This document shows positions 19,971 through 29,739 of a DNA stretch of 64,000 bases, in pieces (position 1 is the stretch's first letter; each line of letters starts with the position of its first letter). The notes below the pieces were generated by a model, which did not search any database, was not told the DNA's origin, and was given only the letters and a program-made list of their open reading frames with translations. The position numbers and the translations under genes were made by a program. Location: NCBI RefSeq assembly GCF_007923355.1, contig NZ_VOGO01000005.1:248001-312000 (forward strand), given 5' to 3'. The DNA comes from Falsiphaeobacter marinintestinus. Lineage in GTDB: Bacteria > Pseudomonadota > Alphaproteobacteria > Rhodobacterales > Rhodobacteraceae.

Positions 19971-20957
19971 TCACACCCTCTCGATGATCTTCTCGCCGAA
20001 CAGGCCTTGTGGACGGAAGACGAGGAACACCAGAGCCAGCACGTAAGCGAACCAGTTTTCGGTTGCGCCGCCGATCATCGGGCCGATCAGGAAGTCGAAC
20101 AGTTTTTCACCCACACCGATGATCAGGCCGCCAACAATGGCACCCGGGATCGAGGTGAAACCGCCCAGCATGAGAACCGGAAGCGCCTTGAGCGCGATCA
20201 GCGACAGCGAAAACTGCACACCCGACTTTGTGCCCCAGACGATGCCCGCAACCAGCGCGACAAAACCCGCAACAGACCAGACCATCACCCAGATATAGTT
20301 CAGCGAGATACCGACCGACAGCGCGGCCTGATGGTCATCCGCCACGGCCCGCATGGCGCGGCCCTGCTTGGTGTACTGGCTGAATGCGACCAGAGCGGCC
20401 ACCAGCAACGCGGCGATCACGGTGGCGACGATGTCGAGATTATCGACAAAGAAGCCGTATCCGAAGATGTTGAATGTGACCTCATCCAGCCAGAGGTTGA
20501 TGCCTTGCGGCAGGCCAACATCCAGTTTCTTGATCTCGGATCCCCACATCAGGTCAGACAGGCCTTCCAGGAAATAGGCCAGACCAATGGTGGCCATGAA
20601 CAGGATGATCGGTTCCTGGTTCACAAGGTGGCGCATCACAAAGTACTGCACCGCCCAGGCCAGCAGGATCATAACCCCGATGGTCAGAATGATCGCAATC
20701 AGCGCCGGAACGTGCCAGCCAAAGTGGTGGATATGCGTCCCGAACATCGCGTTGATCAGATGTGAGAACGGCACCTGCCCGTTCATGATGCCCACAAGGG
20801 TCATAGCGGCAAACAGCGCCATCACGCCCTGTGCATAATTAAAGATGCCAGAGGCTTTGTAGATCAGAACAAATCCCAGAGCGACAAGCGCATAAAGCAC
20901 GCCGGCCATCAGACCGTTCAGCGTAACTTCCATTGCATAGATCAGTTGATCGGACAT
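19971..20957 (-). CDS. ABC transporter permease, LivH type
   Basis: A 328-residue inner-membrane permease of the LivH class with about nine hydrophobic segments. The family start MEVTLNGLMAGVLYALVALGFVLIYKASGIFNYAQG is clear, as are MRAVADDHQAALSVGI (ATPase coupling loop) and LMLGGFTSIPGAIVGGLIIGVGE. Residues 75-100 form an extra His-rich loop (NAMFGTHIHHFGWHVP). It lies 52 bases after the ATPase gene at 21010-21828. Confidence 0.92.
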   Translation of the reverse strand: MSDQLIYAMEVTLNGLMAGVLYALVALGFVLIYKASGIFNYAQGVMALFAAMTLVGIMNGQVPFSHLINAMFGTHIHHFGWHVPALIAIILTIGVMILLAWAVQYFVMRHLVNQEPIILFMATIGLAYFLEGLSDLMWGSEIKKLDVGLPQGINLWLDEVTFNIFGYGFFVDNLDIVATVIAALLVAALVAFSQYTKQGRAMRAVADDHQAALSVGISLNYIWVMVWSVAGFVALVAGIVWGTKSGVQFSLSLIALKALPVLMLGGFTSIPGAIVGGLIIGVGEKLFDFLIGPMIGGATENWFAYVLALVFLVFRPQGLFGEKIIERV

Positions 20958-21009
20958 GGCTCATTCACCCCCAAATTTTTCGTCGAAAAATTTCCGCTGC
21001 GTCGACCGA

Positions 21010-21828
21010 TCAGTCATGGCTAACCCCCAGATAGGCGTCGATAACTTCCTGGTTGTTGCGCACCTCGTTGGGTGTGCCGTCACCGATCTTCTTGCCATAA
21101 TCCATCACGACGACGCGGTCGGACAGATCCATGACCACGCCCATATCGTGTTCGATCAGGCAGATCGTGGTGCCGAATTCGTCATTCACGTCGAGAATGA
21201 AGCGGCACATGTCCTCTTTCTCTTCGACGTTCATGCCTGCCATCGGCTCGTCCAGTAGCAAAAGCTGCGGTTCGGCGGCCAGCGCGCGGGCCAGTTCGAC
21301 CCGTTTTTTCAGGCCGTAAGGCAGACGCGAGACGGGTGTTTTGCGGATGTGCTGGATTTCGAGGAAATCGATGACCTTTTCCGCCACTTCGCGGTTTGCG
21401 GTCTCTTCCCTTTCGGCCTTGCCCGACCACAGCGCCTGCTGAAACAGGTTCGACTGCATGTGGTTCAGCCGCCCAGTCATGACGTTGTCCAGAACGCTCA
21501 TGCCTTCGAACAGCGCGATGTTCTGGAACGTCCGGGCGATGCCCTGACGCGCCACTTCAAAAGGGCGCATCTGCGGGCGTTTGGAGCCTTTATAAAAGAC
21601 TTCGCCCTCGCTCGGGATATAAAACCCCGAAATCACATTCAGCATCGAGGATTTCCCAGCCCCGTTCGGGCCGATGATCGCGCGGATTTCGCCTTCGCGA
21701 ATATCGAATGAGATATCCTTGATCGCCACCACACCGCCAAAGCGCAGAGTGATGTTTTTCATTTCCATCACCACGCCGCCGATCTTACGACCGTCCTCGG
21801 TGATGTACCCGTCGTCCATGTCTTTCAC
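21010..21828 (-). CDS. ABC transporter ATPase, LivG type
   Basis: A 272-residue ATP-binding subunit of the same importer. Walker A is IIGPNGAGKSSMLN, the LivG-style signature LPYGLKKRVELARAL, Walker B QLLLLDEPMAGMN, and the switch TICLIEHDMGVVMD. About 20 polar residues precede the usual start, with an internal Met at MEMKNITLRFGG that could be an alternative start. It lies 48 bases after the acyl-CoA ligase gene at 21877-23886. Confidence 0.92.
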   Translation of the reverse strand: MKDMDDGYITEDGRKIGGVVMEMKNITLRFGGVVAIKDISFDIREGEIRAIIGPNGAGKSSMLNVISGFYIPSEGEVFYKGSKRPQMRPFEVARQGIARTFQNIALFEGMSVLDNVMTGRLNHMQSNLFQQALWSGKAEREETANREVAEKVIDFLEIQHIRKTPVSRLPYGLKKRVELARALAAEPQLLLLDEPMAGMNVEEKEDMCRFILDVNDEFGTTICLIEHDMGVVMDLSDRVVVMDYGKKIGDGTPNEVRNNQEVIDAYLGVSHD

Positions 21829-21876
21829 GTATCCAGCCCTTCCCCTTGGCGGACCAATTCGATGGCAGCCGAGCGA

Positions 21877-23886
21877 TTACTCGGCCGCAATTTTTTGCCT
21901 GATCGGCGCGACCTCGGCATCCACGATCTGCAGCGTGGCGCTGATCGACCCCTTGCGGCCGTCCTCGTAGGTCACTTCGGTCACTGTGCTGACCTGAGCG
22001 TCGCCGCCGTACATCGCATCAACAATGTCACTGAACTTGTCGGCCACGATGACACGGCGGACCTTGCGGGTCCGGGTCATTTCGCCGTCATCCGCATCCA
22101 GTTCCTTGTGCAGAACCACAAAGCGGTGGATCTGGCAGCCCGACAGCATCTCGTCCTCGGCGACCGACGCGTTCACGGCGGTCACATGGCTTTTGATGCT
22201 TTCCAGAACTTTCGGATGCCCGGCCAGTTCCTGATACGAGGCGTAAGCGATGTTGTTACGCTCGGCCCAATTGCCGACGGCAGAAAGATCGATGTTGATG
22301 AAGGCAACGCAGCGGTCTTTGCCATTGCCAAACAGCACGGCCTCAAGAATGTCGGGATAGAACTTCAGTTTGTTCTCGACATATTTGGGCGCGAACAAGC
22401 TGCCATCAGCCATTTTACCAACATCCTTGGCGCGGTCGATGATCCGCAGATGGCCACTGTCGGGTTCGAAGAACCCGGCATCACCCGTGGCGACCCAGCC
22501 TTCGGCGTCCTTGGTCGAGGCCGTAGATTCCGGGTTCTTGTAGTATTCGACGAAGGTGCCCGGGCTGCGGTAGAAGATTTCGCCATTGTCGGCGATCTTG
22601 ATTTCCACATTGGGCGAGGGCACGCCAACAGTATCGGCGCGGACCTGACCATCCGGCTGCGCGGTGATGAACACCGTCGCTTCGGTCTGGCCATAAAGCT
22701 GTTTCAGGTTGATCCCAAGCGAGCGATAGAAATCGAAGATCTCAGGGCCAATCGCTTCACCTGCTGTATAACCAACGCGAACATTGCCCAGACCCAGGGT
22801 GTCTTTCAGCGGACCATAGACCAGCATATCGCCGATGCGGTATTTCAGACGGTCCATGAACCCGACGGGTTCACCATCAAGGATCTTGCCGCCGACCTTC
22901 TTGGCATGCGCCATGGCGCGGTCGAACATGCGTTTCTTCAGACTTCCGGCGTCTTCCATCCGGATCATCACGGTGGTCAGCTGGGTTTCAAACACACGTG
23001 GCGGTGCAAAGTAATAAGACGGCCCGATTTCACGCAAATCGGTGATCATCGTGTCCGCGCTTTCGGGGCAGTTCACACAGAAGCCGCACCAATAAGCCTG
23101 ACCAATTGAGAAGATGAAGTCGCCAACCCACGCCATCGGCAGGTAAGACAGGATGTCTTCGTTGCGGGTCAGCTTGTCGAACTCGGCCGAATTCCTGGCG
23201 GTTTCGATCACGTTGCGGTTGGACAGCACGACACCTTTAGGCTTGCCCGTGGTGCCGCTGGTGTAAAGCATCACGCAGGTGCTGTCATAGGTCAGCTTTT
23301 CGCGCCGGGCCTTGAGGTCTGTGATCCATTCGTCGCGCGCGGCGCGGCCCTGATCCTGAACATGGCTGTACTGGTGCAGCTGGTGGTGATCGTATTTGCG
23401 CATGCCGCGCGGGTCGAGATAAATCAGATGCTCAAACTGGTGCAACTGATCCTGAACCTGAATGACCTTATCGGCCTGTTCCTGATCCGCAACGACGATG
23501 AACCGTGCACCGCAATGGCCCAGAACATAGGCCATCTCTTCCGCGCCTGAATCCTGATACAGCGGTACCGGGATCGCGCCGACCGACTGAGCGGCGACCA
23601 TCGACCAGTACATGTACGGGCGGTTGCGTCCGATGATGGCGATGAAGTCGCCTTCGTTGACGCCCAGATTGATCAGACCCAGAGCCAGCGCCTCGATCTG
23701 TTCTGCGGTCTCTGCCCAGCTCCAGGACTGCCAGATACCGAATTCTTTTTCGCGATACGCGGGCGCGTCAGCGAACTCTGTCGCGTTGCGTTCTAGCAGC
23801 GCCGGAAGAGATTTCATCCCTTCGGCGCTTGACTGCGTCTGAGCCAATTTATCCCCTCCCTTTCCGGCGTCTTGTTTACCGGACAC
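21877..23886 (-). CDS. AMP-dependent acyl-CoA synthetase (long-chain/FadD15-like)
   Basis: This 669-residue adenylate-forming enzyme activates a carboxylic acid to an acyl-CoA. Motifs in order are the P-loop VMLYTSGTTGKPKGVVLSN, SYLPMAWVGDF, LKQLYGQTEATVF (the adenine-pocket Tyr-Gly-Gln-Thr-Glu), WVATGDAGFFE with the ribose-binding Asp, and the hinge RIIDRAKDVGKMADG with a C-terminal lid. It is the first gene of the leftward cluster, so it is made with the importer. Its size and the TSGTTGKPKG form fit the long-chain/bulky acyl branch. The true substrate is unknown. Confidence 0.88.
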   Translation of the reverse strand: MSGKQDAGKGGDKLAQTQSSAEGMKSLPALLERNATEFADAPAYREKEFGIWQSWSWAETAEQIEALALGLINLGVNEGDFIAIIGRNRPYMYWSMVAAQSVGAIPVPLYQDSGAEEMAYVLGHCGARFIVVADQEQADKVIQVQDQLHQFEHLIYLDPRGMRKYDHHQLHQYSHVQDQGRAARDEWITDLKARREKLTYDSTCVMLYTSGTTGKPKGVVLSNRNVIETARNSAEFDKLTRNEDILSYLPMAWVGDFIFSIGQAYWCGFCVNCPESADTMITDLREIGPSYYFAPPRVFETQLTTVMIRMEDAGSLKKRMFDRAMAHAKKVGGKILDGEPVGFMDRLKYRIGDMLVYGPLKDTLGLGNVRVGYTAGEAIGPEIFDFYRSLGINLKQLYGQTEATVFITAQPDGQVRADTVGVPSPNVEIKIADNGEIFYRSPGTFVEYYKNPESTASTKDAEGWVATGDAGFFEPDSGHLRIIDRAKDVGKMADGSLFAPKYVENKLKFYPDILEAVLFGNGKDRCVAFINIDLSAVGNWAERNNIAYASYQELAGHPKVLESIKSHVTAVNASVAEDEMLSGCQIHRFVVLHKELDADDGEMTRTRKVRRVIVADKFSDIVDAMYGGDAQVSTVTEVTYEDGRKGSISATLQIVDAEVAPIRQKIAAE

Positions 23887-24063
23887 GATCGCAGATGCGA
23901 TTCTGCCCCCAATAAGGAGCGCGTTGATGAATGGAGGTCAACTTTTTCCTGAACATTTCGCAATCCTTACGAATTGTTACATGCGTGATTTACCCGCTGG
24001 GATCTGCCGCGCCCCCTTTTCGCGCCCCCCGACGAAGTGATAGCCATATGGTCGGGGGACGCC

Positions 24064-25965
24064 GTGAAATACACCGATCATCACATCAATACGTTTACGA
24101 CAGCGGGCCTGAACCTGATCGCCCAAGCCCTGTCGATTTACGACCGGGATTTGCGTCTGGTGGTGTCGAACCGCCGGTTTCAGGAAATGTTTTCCCTGCC
24201 CGATGAGCTGGTTCAACCCGGTGCCGCGTTTTCGGATACGATCCGGTTTATCGCGCAGGCAGGTGAATATGGTCCGGTCGACAATATCGAAGAACTGGTT
24301 CAGGACCGCGTCGATCAGGCTTTGGCGTTCGAGCCGCATTATATTGAACGTGATCGCCCTGACGGCACAGCGATTTCGGTCGAAGGCGCGCCGCTGCCCC
24401 AAGGCGGGTGGGTGGCGGTCTATACCGATATCACCCGGACGCGCCGGTCCGAACAATTGTTGCGGACGCGGTCGGCCGAATTGTCCGATCAGGTGTTGTC
24501 ACATGCCGAAGAGCTTTCAGCCACCAACCGCGAACTGGCCGCGACCATCACCGCACTGGAAGAGGTCAGACGCCAACTGACCGAGGCCGAGGCGCGCATT
24601 CGCCTGACCACGGAAATGATGCCCGCCCACATCGCGCACGTGAATGAAGAGGGTCGCTATATCTATTCGAACAGGCGACTAAGCAGCGTCATACCGGGGC
24701 GTCCGTCGGAAATCCTTGGGCTGCATATCCGGGACGCCTTGGGCAAAAAGGTGTTTCCGCGCGTCGAGCCGCATTTGCAAAAGGCGTATGAAGGGCAAAG
24801 TCCGGTTTTTGAGTTCACCGAAGATCAGGACGCCCGGCGTATCCGCGTCGCGTTTACGCCGGACAGCAGCGGCGGCGTGTTCATCCTGTCGATGGACGTG
24901 ACCGAAGAAACCCAGGCCCGTGTTGCCCTGCAACAGACCCGCCGCCGCGCCATGGCCGCGCAGATGACCAATGGTCTCGCGCATGATTTCTCGAACCTGT
25001 TGACGATCATACTGGGCACCCAGAGCAAGCTGCAAAAGATGGATCTGGGGACCGAGGCTGACAGCCTGATCGGGGCCACGCTGTCCGCCGCCCGGCGCGG
25101 AGGGAGCCTGTTGAACCGGATCGCTGATATGACCGGCAACCGCACCCTGCGACCCGAAGCGACCGATCTGCATGCGCTTTTGGAAGACCTACGTCTGCTG
25201 GCCACAGCAAGCCTGCCGCCGGGCGTTGGGTTGAGCGTGCTGGATCATACGTCGAACGCACTGTTGTTGCTGGACCCGGGCATGCTGCAGGATGCGTTGC
25301 TGAACCTGATCCTGAATGCGCGGGATGCACTGGGGGCGACCGGTCAGATCACCGTCAGCGCTCATGCGGTTGGGCGGATCTGGATCGAGATTGCAGTGAT
25401 CGACACCGGCCCCGGGTTTTCTTCCGAGGCCTTGGAAAAGGCGTTGAACCCGTTCTTCACCACCAAGGGCGGCGAAGGGTCGGGGCTGGGCCTGCCGATG
25501 GCCTATGACATGGTGAAACTGACGGGCGGCGATCTGCGGCTGACCAACACGCCCACCGGTGCCTGCGTGACCTTGCGCCTGCCGTACCGCGCCGCGCCGC
25601 GCGAAACCGGCGGGTTGGTTTTGCTGGTTGAAGACAGCGAAGACTTGCGGGCCACATTCCGCGACATGCTGGTGGATCTGGGTCATTCGGTGATCGAGGC
25701 AACTTCGGTTGACGAGGCCATCGCCCTGATCGCCGATATCGAAGGCATCCGGCTTGTGCTATCAGACATTCGCCTGCAAGAGGCCGCCACCGGGCTGGAT
25801 CTGGTGACCCGGCTTGAGGGCAGTGGCCTCAACTGCATCCTGATGACGTCACTGCCTTTATCCGACCCGCTGCATCGTGCAGCGCTGGCCCGCGCGCCGG
25901 TGCTGCGCAAACCCTTTACCCGCGCCCAGTTGTCGGCGCTGATCCGAACCGAGGTTGCCGCATGA
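24064..25965 (+). CDS. PAS-containing hybrid histidine kinase
   Basis: A 633-residue soluble sensor kinase without membrane segments. Two PAS-like domains (about 15-135 and 185-290, split by a coiled coil rich in Glu/Leu) precede a HisKA domain with phospho-acceptor His307 in GLAHDFSNLLT. An HATPase domain (NLILNARDAL, DTGPGFS, FFTTKGGEGSGLGL) and a C-terminal receiver with Asp568 (LVLSDIRLQ) follow. I chose GTG 24064 after GGGGGAC; GTG 24037 is also in frame. Its stop overlaps the start of the regulator gene (ATGA). Divergent from the transport cluster, it probably senses a cytoplasmic signal linked to that cluster. Confidence 0.88.
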   Translation: MKYTDHHINTFTTAGLNLIAQALSIYDRDLRLVVSNRRFQEMFSLPDELVQPGAAFSDTIRFIAQAGEYGPVDNIEELVQDRVDQALAFEPHYIERDRPDGTAISVEGAPLPQGGWVAVYTDITRTRRSEQLLRTRSAELSDQVLSHAEELSATNRELAATITALEEVRRQLTEAEARIRLTTEMMPAHIAHVNEEGRYIYSNRRLSSVIPGRPSEILGLHIRDALGKKVFPRVEPHLQKAYEGQSPVFEFTEDQDARRIRVAFTPDSSGGVFILSMDVTEETQARVALQQTRRRAMAAQMTNGLAHDFSNLLTIILGTQSKLQKMDLGTEADSLIGATLSAARRGGSLLNRIADMTGNRTLRPEATDLHALLEDLRLLATASLPPGVGLSVLDHTSNALLLLDPGMLQDALLNLILNARDALGATGQITVSAHAVGRIWIEIAVIDTGPGFSSEALEKALNPFFTTKGGEGSGLGLPMAYDMVKLTGGDLRLTNTPTGACVTLRLPYRAAPRETGGLVLLVEDSEDLRATFRDMLVDLGHSVIEATSVDEAIALIADIEGIRLVLSDIRLQEAATGLDLVTRLEGSGLNCILMTSLPLSDPLHRAALARAPVLRKPFTRAQLSALIRTEVAA

Positions 25966-26663
25966 CTGCTCCGCTGGTCACAATTCTGGACGACGAACCC
26001 GAAATCCGGACCATCCTGACCGACGTGCTTGAGGATGCCGGGTTTCGCACGCAATGTTTTGGCCGGGCCCGCGAGTTCGAAGCGGCCCTAAAACGGACAA
26101 CGCCGGATGTCTGCCTTGTCGATCTGTCGCTGCCCGATACCGATGGCTTGACACTGGTCCACCGCCTGGCACTGGAACAGGGCGCGGCGGTGATCATCAT
26201 TTCAGGCCGCGCACAGGTGCAGGACCGGGTGACAGGTTTGGAACTGGGCGCCGATGACTATATCACCAAGCCGTTCGACCCGGCCGAGGTTGTCGCCCGC
26301 ATTCGCGCCCGTCTTCGGGGCAATCGCCCGGTGGCGCAATCCGGTGATACCGCACGTTTCAATGGGTGGACCGCGCATTTCGACCGCTACATGCTGGAAG
26401 ACGCCGAGGGAGAGGAAACCGCGTTTTCCCATGCCGAGGGCGAGGTGCTGCGGCTGTTTCTGGACAGTCCCAAACGCCTGATCAGCCGCGTGCAGATGCA
26501 AGAAGCGTTGGGTGGTGCGGCGGGCGAAAGCTTTGATCGGGCGATGGATGTACGCATCTCGCGCCTGCGCACCAAGCTGCGTGAAGACCCCAAGAACCCC
26601 CGGCTGATCAAAACGATCTATGGCGCGGGATACATCTTTCTTGGGGATGTGAACTGGGGCTGA
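25962..26663 (+). CDS. OmpR-family response regulator
   Basis: This 233-residue regulator has an N-terminal receiver with acidic pair ILDDEPE, phospho-acceptor Asp54 (CLVDLSLPDTDG), Ser/Thr in IIISGRAQ and Lys in DDYITKPFDPAE, then a C-terminal winged helix (about 130-230; RAMDVRISRLRTKLREDPKNP, IKTIYGAGYIFL). It overlaps the hybrid kinase gene by 4 bases, so the two form a pair. The most economical target is the divergent acyl-CoA ligase and importer cluster, but no binding site was identified. Confidence 0.93.
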   Translation: MTAPLVTILDDEPEIRTILTDVLEDAGFRTQCFGRAREFEAALKRTTPDVCLVDLSLPDTDGLTLVHRLALEQGAAVIIISGRAQVQDRVTGLELGADDYITKPFDPAEVVARIRARLRGNRPVAQSGDTARFNGWTAHFDRYMLEDAEGEETAFSHAEGEVLRLFLDSPKRLISRVQMQEALGGAAGESFDRAMDVRISRLRTKLREDPKNPRLIKTIYGAGYIFLGDVNWG

Positions 26664-26725
26664 GCACGCAAGGCGTGATTGTTGATGCGAGTATGCTATC
26701 TTTCCGGCCACAGGGAGGATCAATC

Positions 26726-27124
26726 ATGACGCAACTCGAAACCTATACCGCGCTATCCGCACTTTGGCTGGCCATTGCCAGCCTTCCCTACATTCTGGAT
26801 CGCATCATCGTACGGGGCATCCCCGGGGCGTTGCAGAATTATAGCCCGGATGCCGTGCCGCAGTCGCCTTGGGCGCAACGGGCCAAACGGGCGCATACGG
26901 TGGGGGTCGAGGCCTTTGTTGCCTTTGCTCCGCTGGCGATCATCGCGATGCTGCGTATTCCCGAAGACCCGCTGCCGGGCACATTGGCCATGGTGTTCTT
27001 CTTCGCGATCCTTGCGCATTACGTTATTTACTGCATGGGTATCATCCTGCTGCGCACAATCGCGTTTCTCGGCGCATTCGGGGCCTCAGTTCTGATGGGA
27101 CTGCGCGTGCTTGGGGTGATCTGA
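26726..27124 (+). CDS. MAPEG-family membrane protein
   Basis: A 132-residue membrane protein with four hydrophobic segments, typical of the MAPEG family (eicosanoid/glutathione-metabolism-like proteins; bacterial roles mostly unknown). The conserved polar stretch WAQRAKRAHTVGVEAFVAFAP between helices 1 and 2 is the bacterial version of the family's Arg/Asn/Glu active region. The ATG at 26726 has an AGGGAGG site. Its last 39 bases overlap, in opposite direction, the 3' end of the LysR gene. Confidence 0.85.
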   Translation: MTQLETYTALSALWLAIASLPYILDRIIVRGIPGALQNYSPDAVPQSPWAQRAKRAHTVGVEAFVAFAPLAIIAMLRIPEDPLPGTLAMVFFFAILAHYVIYCMGIILLRTIAFLGAFGASVLMGLRVLGVI

Positions 27125-28003
27125 CCCCACGTCGGTCACGAATTCGGATCGACGCGACCGGAAGTAGGGCACCAGGATGTCGCGAAAGGCCTGCAACTTG
27201 GCCGTGCGCCAGACATCCGGGTGCCCAACCACCCAGATATCGGCGTAAGGCTGTGGCGGCAGGTTCGGCACCTGCACGAGTCCCGGCGTGCGTCGCCCCA
27301 GAAACAGGGGCATCCGGACCACACCAAGGCCCGCTTGCGCTGCACCGATTTGCGCCACCATGTCATCAAAGGTCATCCGCACACGCGAAGACGGATAGAT
27401 GGCACGGGCGAATGCGGGAATGTCCGTGTAGGACTCGTAAATCAGCCAATCGATCGGATCATTTGGGTCTTTGGCAATCCGCGCGACAATTTCGGGGCTG
27501 GCAAAGCAACCGGTGTATTGTTCGGCCAGCCGCAGACCTTTCAGCGTGTCGCCGGGTGTCCGGCTGATGCGGATCGCCAGATCCGCCTCGCGCCGGTTCA
27601 GGTTCAGCAGATCGTTGCTGGCCTTTACATACAGGTCAATCTGCGGATGGGCATCGGTAAAGGCGGCAAGCACGGGCGCGACATAGGGACCGATCAGCAA
27701 TTGCGGCGCGGTGATCACCAGATTGCCTTGCAGGCTTTGGTCCCGCCCTTGAACAAGGCGCAACAGCGCATCTTGCTGGCCCTCCATCTGCGCGGCGTGA
27801 TCGGCGACCATGCGTCCGGTTTCGGTGGCGACATAACCAGAGGGCAGCTTTTCGAACAGGACGGCACCCATCGCGGCTTCGGCCCGCTGCACCCGGCGCG
27901 CGACGGTGGTGTAGTTGATCCCCAAGGCGGTACCTGCCCCGGCAAGCGATCCCGAGCGCACCAGCGCGAGGACAGTTTTCAGATCATCCCAATCGACGGT
28001 CAT
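27086..28003 (-). CDS. LysR-family transcriptional regulator
   Basis: A 305-residue LysR-type regulator. The N-terminal winged helix (MTVDWDDLKTVLALVRSGSLAGAGTALGINYTTVARRVQ...) is followed by a linker helix and a substrate-binding domain (about 90-300). It is of the subgroup with a Trp-Asp start that often regulates an adjacent gene. It is divergent from the DUF1330 gene (98 bases between), and a palindrome TGCAATTGCA lies in that gap at 28029-28038. The C-terminal tail is long and runs into the MAPEG gene. Confidence 0.9.
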   Translation of the reverse strand: MTVDWDDLKTVLALVRSGSLAGAGTALGINYTTVARRVQRAEAAMGAVLFEKLPSGYVATETGRMVADHAAQMEGQQDALLRLVQGRDQSLQGNLVITAPQLLIGPYVAPVLAAFTDAHPQIDLYVKASNDLLNLNRREADLAIRISRTPGDTLKGLRLAEQYTGCFASPEIVARIAKDPNDPIDWLIYESYTDIPAFARAIYPSSRVRMTFDDMVAQIGAAQAGLGVVRMPLFLGRRTPGLVQVPNLPPQPYADIWVVGHPDVWRTAKLQAFRDILVPYFRSRRSEFVTDVGSDHPKHAQSHQN

Positions 28004-28028
28004 ACCGTGCGTTTTTGCATGTCATACC

Positions 28029-28038
28029 TGCAATTGCA
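28029..28038. promoter_or_regulatory. Candidate regulator palindrome between LysR and DUF1330 genes
   Basis: TGCAATTGCA, a perfect 10-base palindrome about 26 bases upstream of the LysR start and 65 before the DUF1330 start. LysR sites are usually longer T-N11-A dyads, so this is only a candidate. Confidence 0.25.
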
Positions 28039-28102
28039 CGCGTTTTCGCATCGACGTTTGCCCCCTACGTTCCTGACACAGTTCAACCAAAGGAGACCCA
28101 CG

Positions 28103-28384
28103 ATGACCTATGCCGTGTTCAAAGCCATTGTGACCAACCCCGAAGCCCTTGCCGCCTATCGCGATCAGGCAGGGGCTGCGCTTGCCCGCCATGGCGGCAA
28201 GGTCGAGCAAGCCTCGGCCACGCCGGAAGCCCTGGATGGCAAACCAACGATCCCCAGCGTGACAGCCATATTGTCCTTTCCTGACGCGGATGCCGCGCGG
28301 GCCTGGATCAATGACCCGGAACTGGCCGAGTTGCACGATCTGCGCCGCAGTGCCGGTCAGACCGAGATCATGTTGCTGGCTTAG
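28103..28384 (+). CDS. DUF1330 domain-containing protein
   Basis: A 93-residue small protein of the DUF1330 family (dimeric ferredoxin-like fold related to antibiotic-biosynthesis monooxygenase-like proteins; function unknown). Segments seen are [21 protein letters not shown], a Gly-Gly-Lys turn after ARH, and the C-terminal [16 protein letters not shown]. The ATG has an AGGAG site 6-7 bases upstream. A long frame upstream of it is a shadow of the LysR gene. Its stop overlaps the stop of the convergent amidohydrolase gene by 4 bases. It is probably a target of the divergent LysR protein. Confidence 0.85.
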   Translation: MTYAVFKAIVTNPEALAAYRDQAGAALARHGGKVEQASATPEALDGKPTIPSVTAILSFPDADAARAWINDPELAELHDLRRSAGQTEIMLLA

Positions 28385-29577
28385 GTCAGGTTGGACACAG
28401 CGCGGGCCAGCACATGCAGGCCCGCGACCAGATCGGGTTCGGCTGTGTCTTCTTCGAACGCATGGCTGATACCATTGATGGAAGGCACGAACAGCATCGC
28501 GACCGGCATAAGCCGCGCCACATTGGTGGCGTCGTGCAAAGCGCCCGACGGCATGACACGCCATTTTTCGGGGGCCGTGGCCTTTGCTGCCTGCTCCAAC
28601 GCTGTGCGCAGCCGCATATCCATTGCAACCGGATCCAAACCCAGCATCGGGCCAAACCTGACGCGCAGCCCGGTTTTTTCGGCGATTTCAGATGCGGTTT
28701 CGCGGATGATCGTGTTCAACCGGTCCAGCCGATCGACCTCGGCATCGCGCCATTGCATGGAAAACGTCGCCCGCCCCGGCACGATGGACGACGCGTTGGG
28801 ATGCAACGTGACATGGCCGATGGTCCACACAGTTGTTGGCGTCACCACGTTGCGGAAACGGGTGTTGATCGCTGTGTTGAATGCCGAAAGGGCCTGAAAC
28901 GCATCCTGTCGCAGGTGCATCGGCGTCGTGCCCGCATGGTTTTGCTGCCCGTCACAAGTGATGCGCATGTCGCGAATGCCGACGATGTCGGACACAACGC
29001 CGATCTGTTCGTTCGCCGTATCCAGAACGGGGCCCTGTTCGATATGCATTTCGATGAACCCGCTAAAACGAGTCGGATCGACAAAATCACCAGCCATTTC
29101 AGCGAAACAGGCCCTTGCCGCACTAAACGTCACGCCAGCGTGGTCGGTCAGCTCATCCGCCTCTTCCAGCGGCAGTTGGCCTGACCAGACCGCGCTGCCT
29201 GTGGTGACGCCAAACCGGCCTTCTTCATCCTCAAAGCTGACCACCGACACCTTTGGCCCACTGGCCTCATGCGATGCCCGCGCGACCTCAAGGGCTGCGA
29301 TCACGCCAAGCGCGCCATCCAGCCAGCCGCCTTCGGGTTGACTGTCGCTGTGTGATCCCAGCAGCAAAGACGGACCATCCGCCAGCCCAAACAGGTTGCC
29401 CACCGGATCGACATGCGGGGTCAGCCCGGCCTCAGACATCCGCGTCGCCAGCCATTTGCGGGCGGCGACGTCATCCTTTGAAAAGGCTGGGCGCACAACG
29501 CCTTTGCCGACGCCGGCAGCGCCGAACTCGCGTAAATCGTGCAGATCCTTCAAAAAACGGTCTTCATTTACCTTCAT
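28381..29577 (-). CDS. M20-family Zn-dependent amidohydrolase (N-carbamoyl-amino-acid hydrolase/allantoate amidohydrolase type)
   Basis: A 398-residue binuclear-metal hydrolase of the M20/hydantoinase-carbamoylase group, which splits N-carbamoyl amino acids, ureidoglycolate-like compounds or allantoate. Metal ligands are visible: [21 protein letters not shown] (His, Asp), FEDEEGRFG (Glu-Glu) and [13 protein letters not shown] (His), with a late His in [10 protein letters not shown] and the dimerisation lid in between. The exact substrate cannot be decided; no hydantoinase or allantoinase gene is adjacent. Confidence 0.88.
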   Translation of the reverse strand: MKVNEDRFLKDLHDLREFGAAGVGKGVVRPAFSKDDVAARKWLATRMSEAGLTPHVDPVGNLFGLADGPSLLLGSHSDSQPEGGWLDGALGVIAALEVARASHEASGPKVSVVSFEDEEGRFGVTTGSAVWSGQLPLEEADELTDHAGVTFSAARACFAEMAGDFVDPTRFSGFIEMHIEQGPVLDTANEQIGVVSDIVGIRDMRITCDGQQNHAGTTPMHLRQDAFQALSAFNTAINTRFRNVVTPTTVWTIGHVTLHPNASSIVPGRATFSMQWRDAEVDRLDRLNTIIRETASEIAEKTGLRVRFGPMLGLDPVAMDMRLRTALEQAAKATAPEKWRVMPSGALHDATNVARLMPVAMLFVPSINGISHAFEEDTAEPDLVAGLHVLARAVSNLT

Positions 29578-29739
29578 GTTGTTATCCCCCCTTCTCGTTC
29601 AAAACCATCGCACATGATCCGGTGTTATTTCACGACTCGGATCGTAACTGTGGGGCGAATTTTTTGCCACTGCGCACGCCGTCTCTTTCCCCGGACGCAG
29701 GGCTCGCTTAAGACGATGCCAAGCAGGAGCATCAGACAC

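Noticed and set aside
27221-28102. Upstream extension of the DUF1330 frame
   Set aside because: The frame is open because it is the shadow of the LysR gene; the ATG at 28103 with AGGAG gives the family length.
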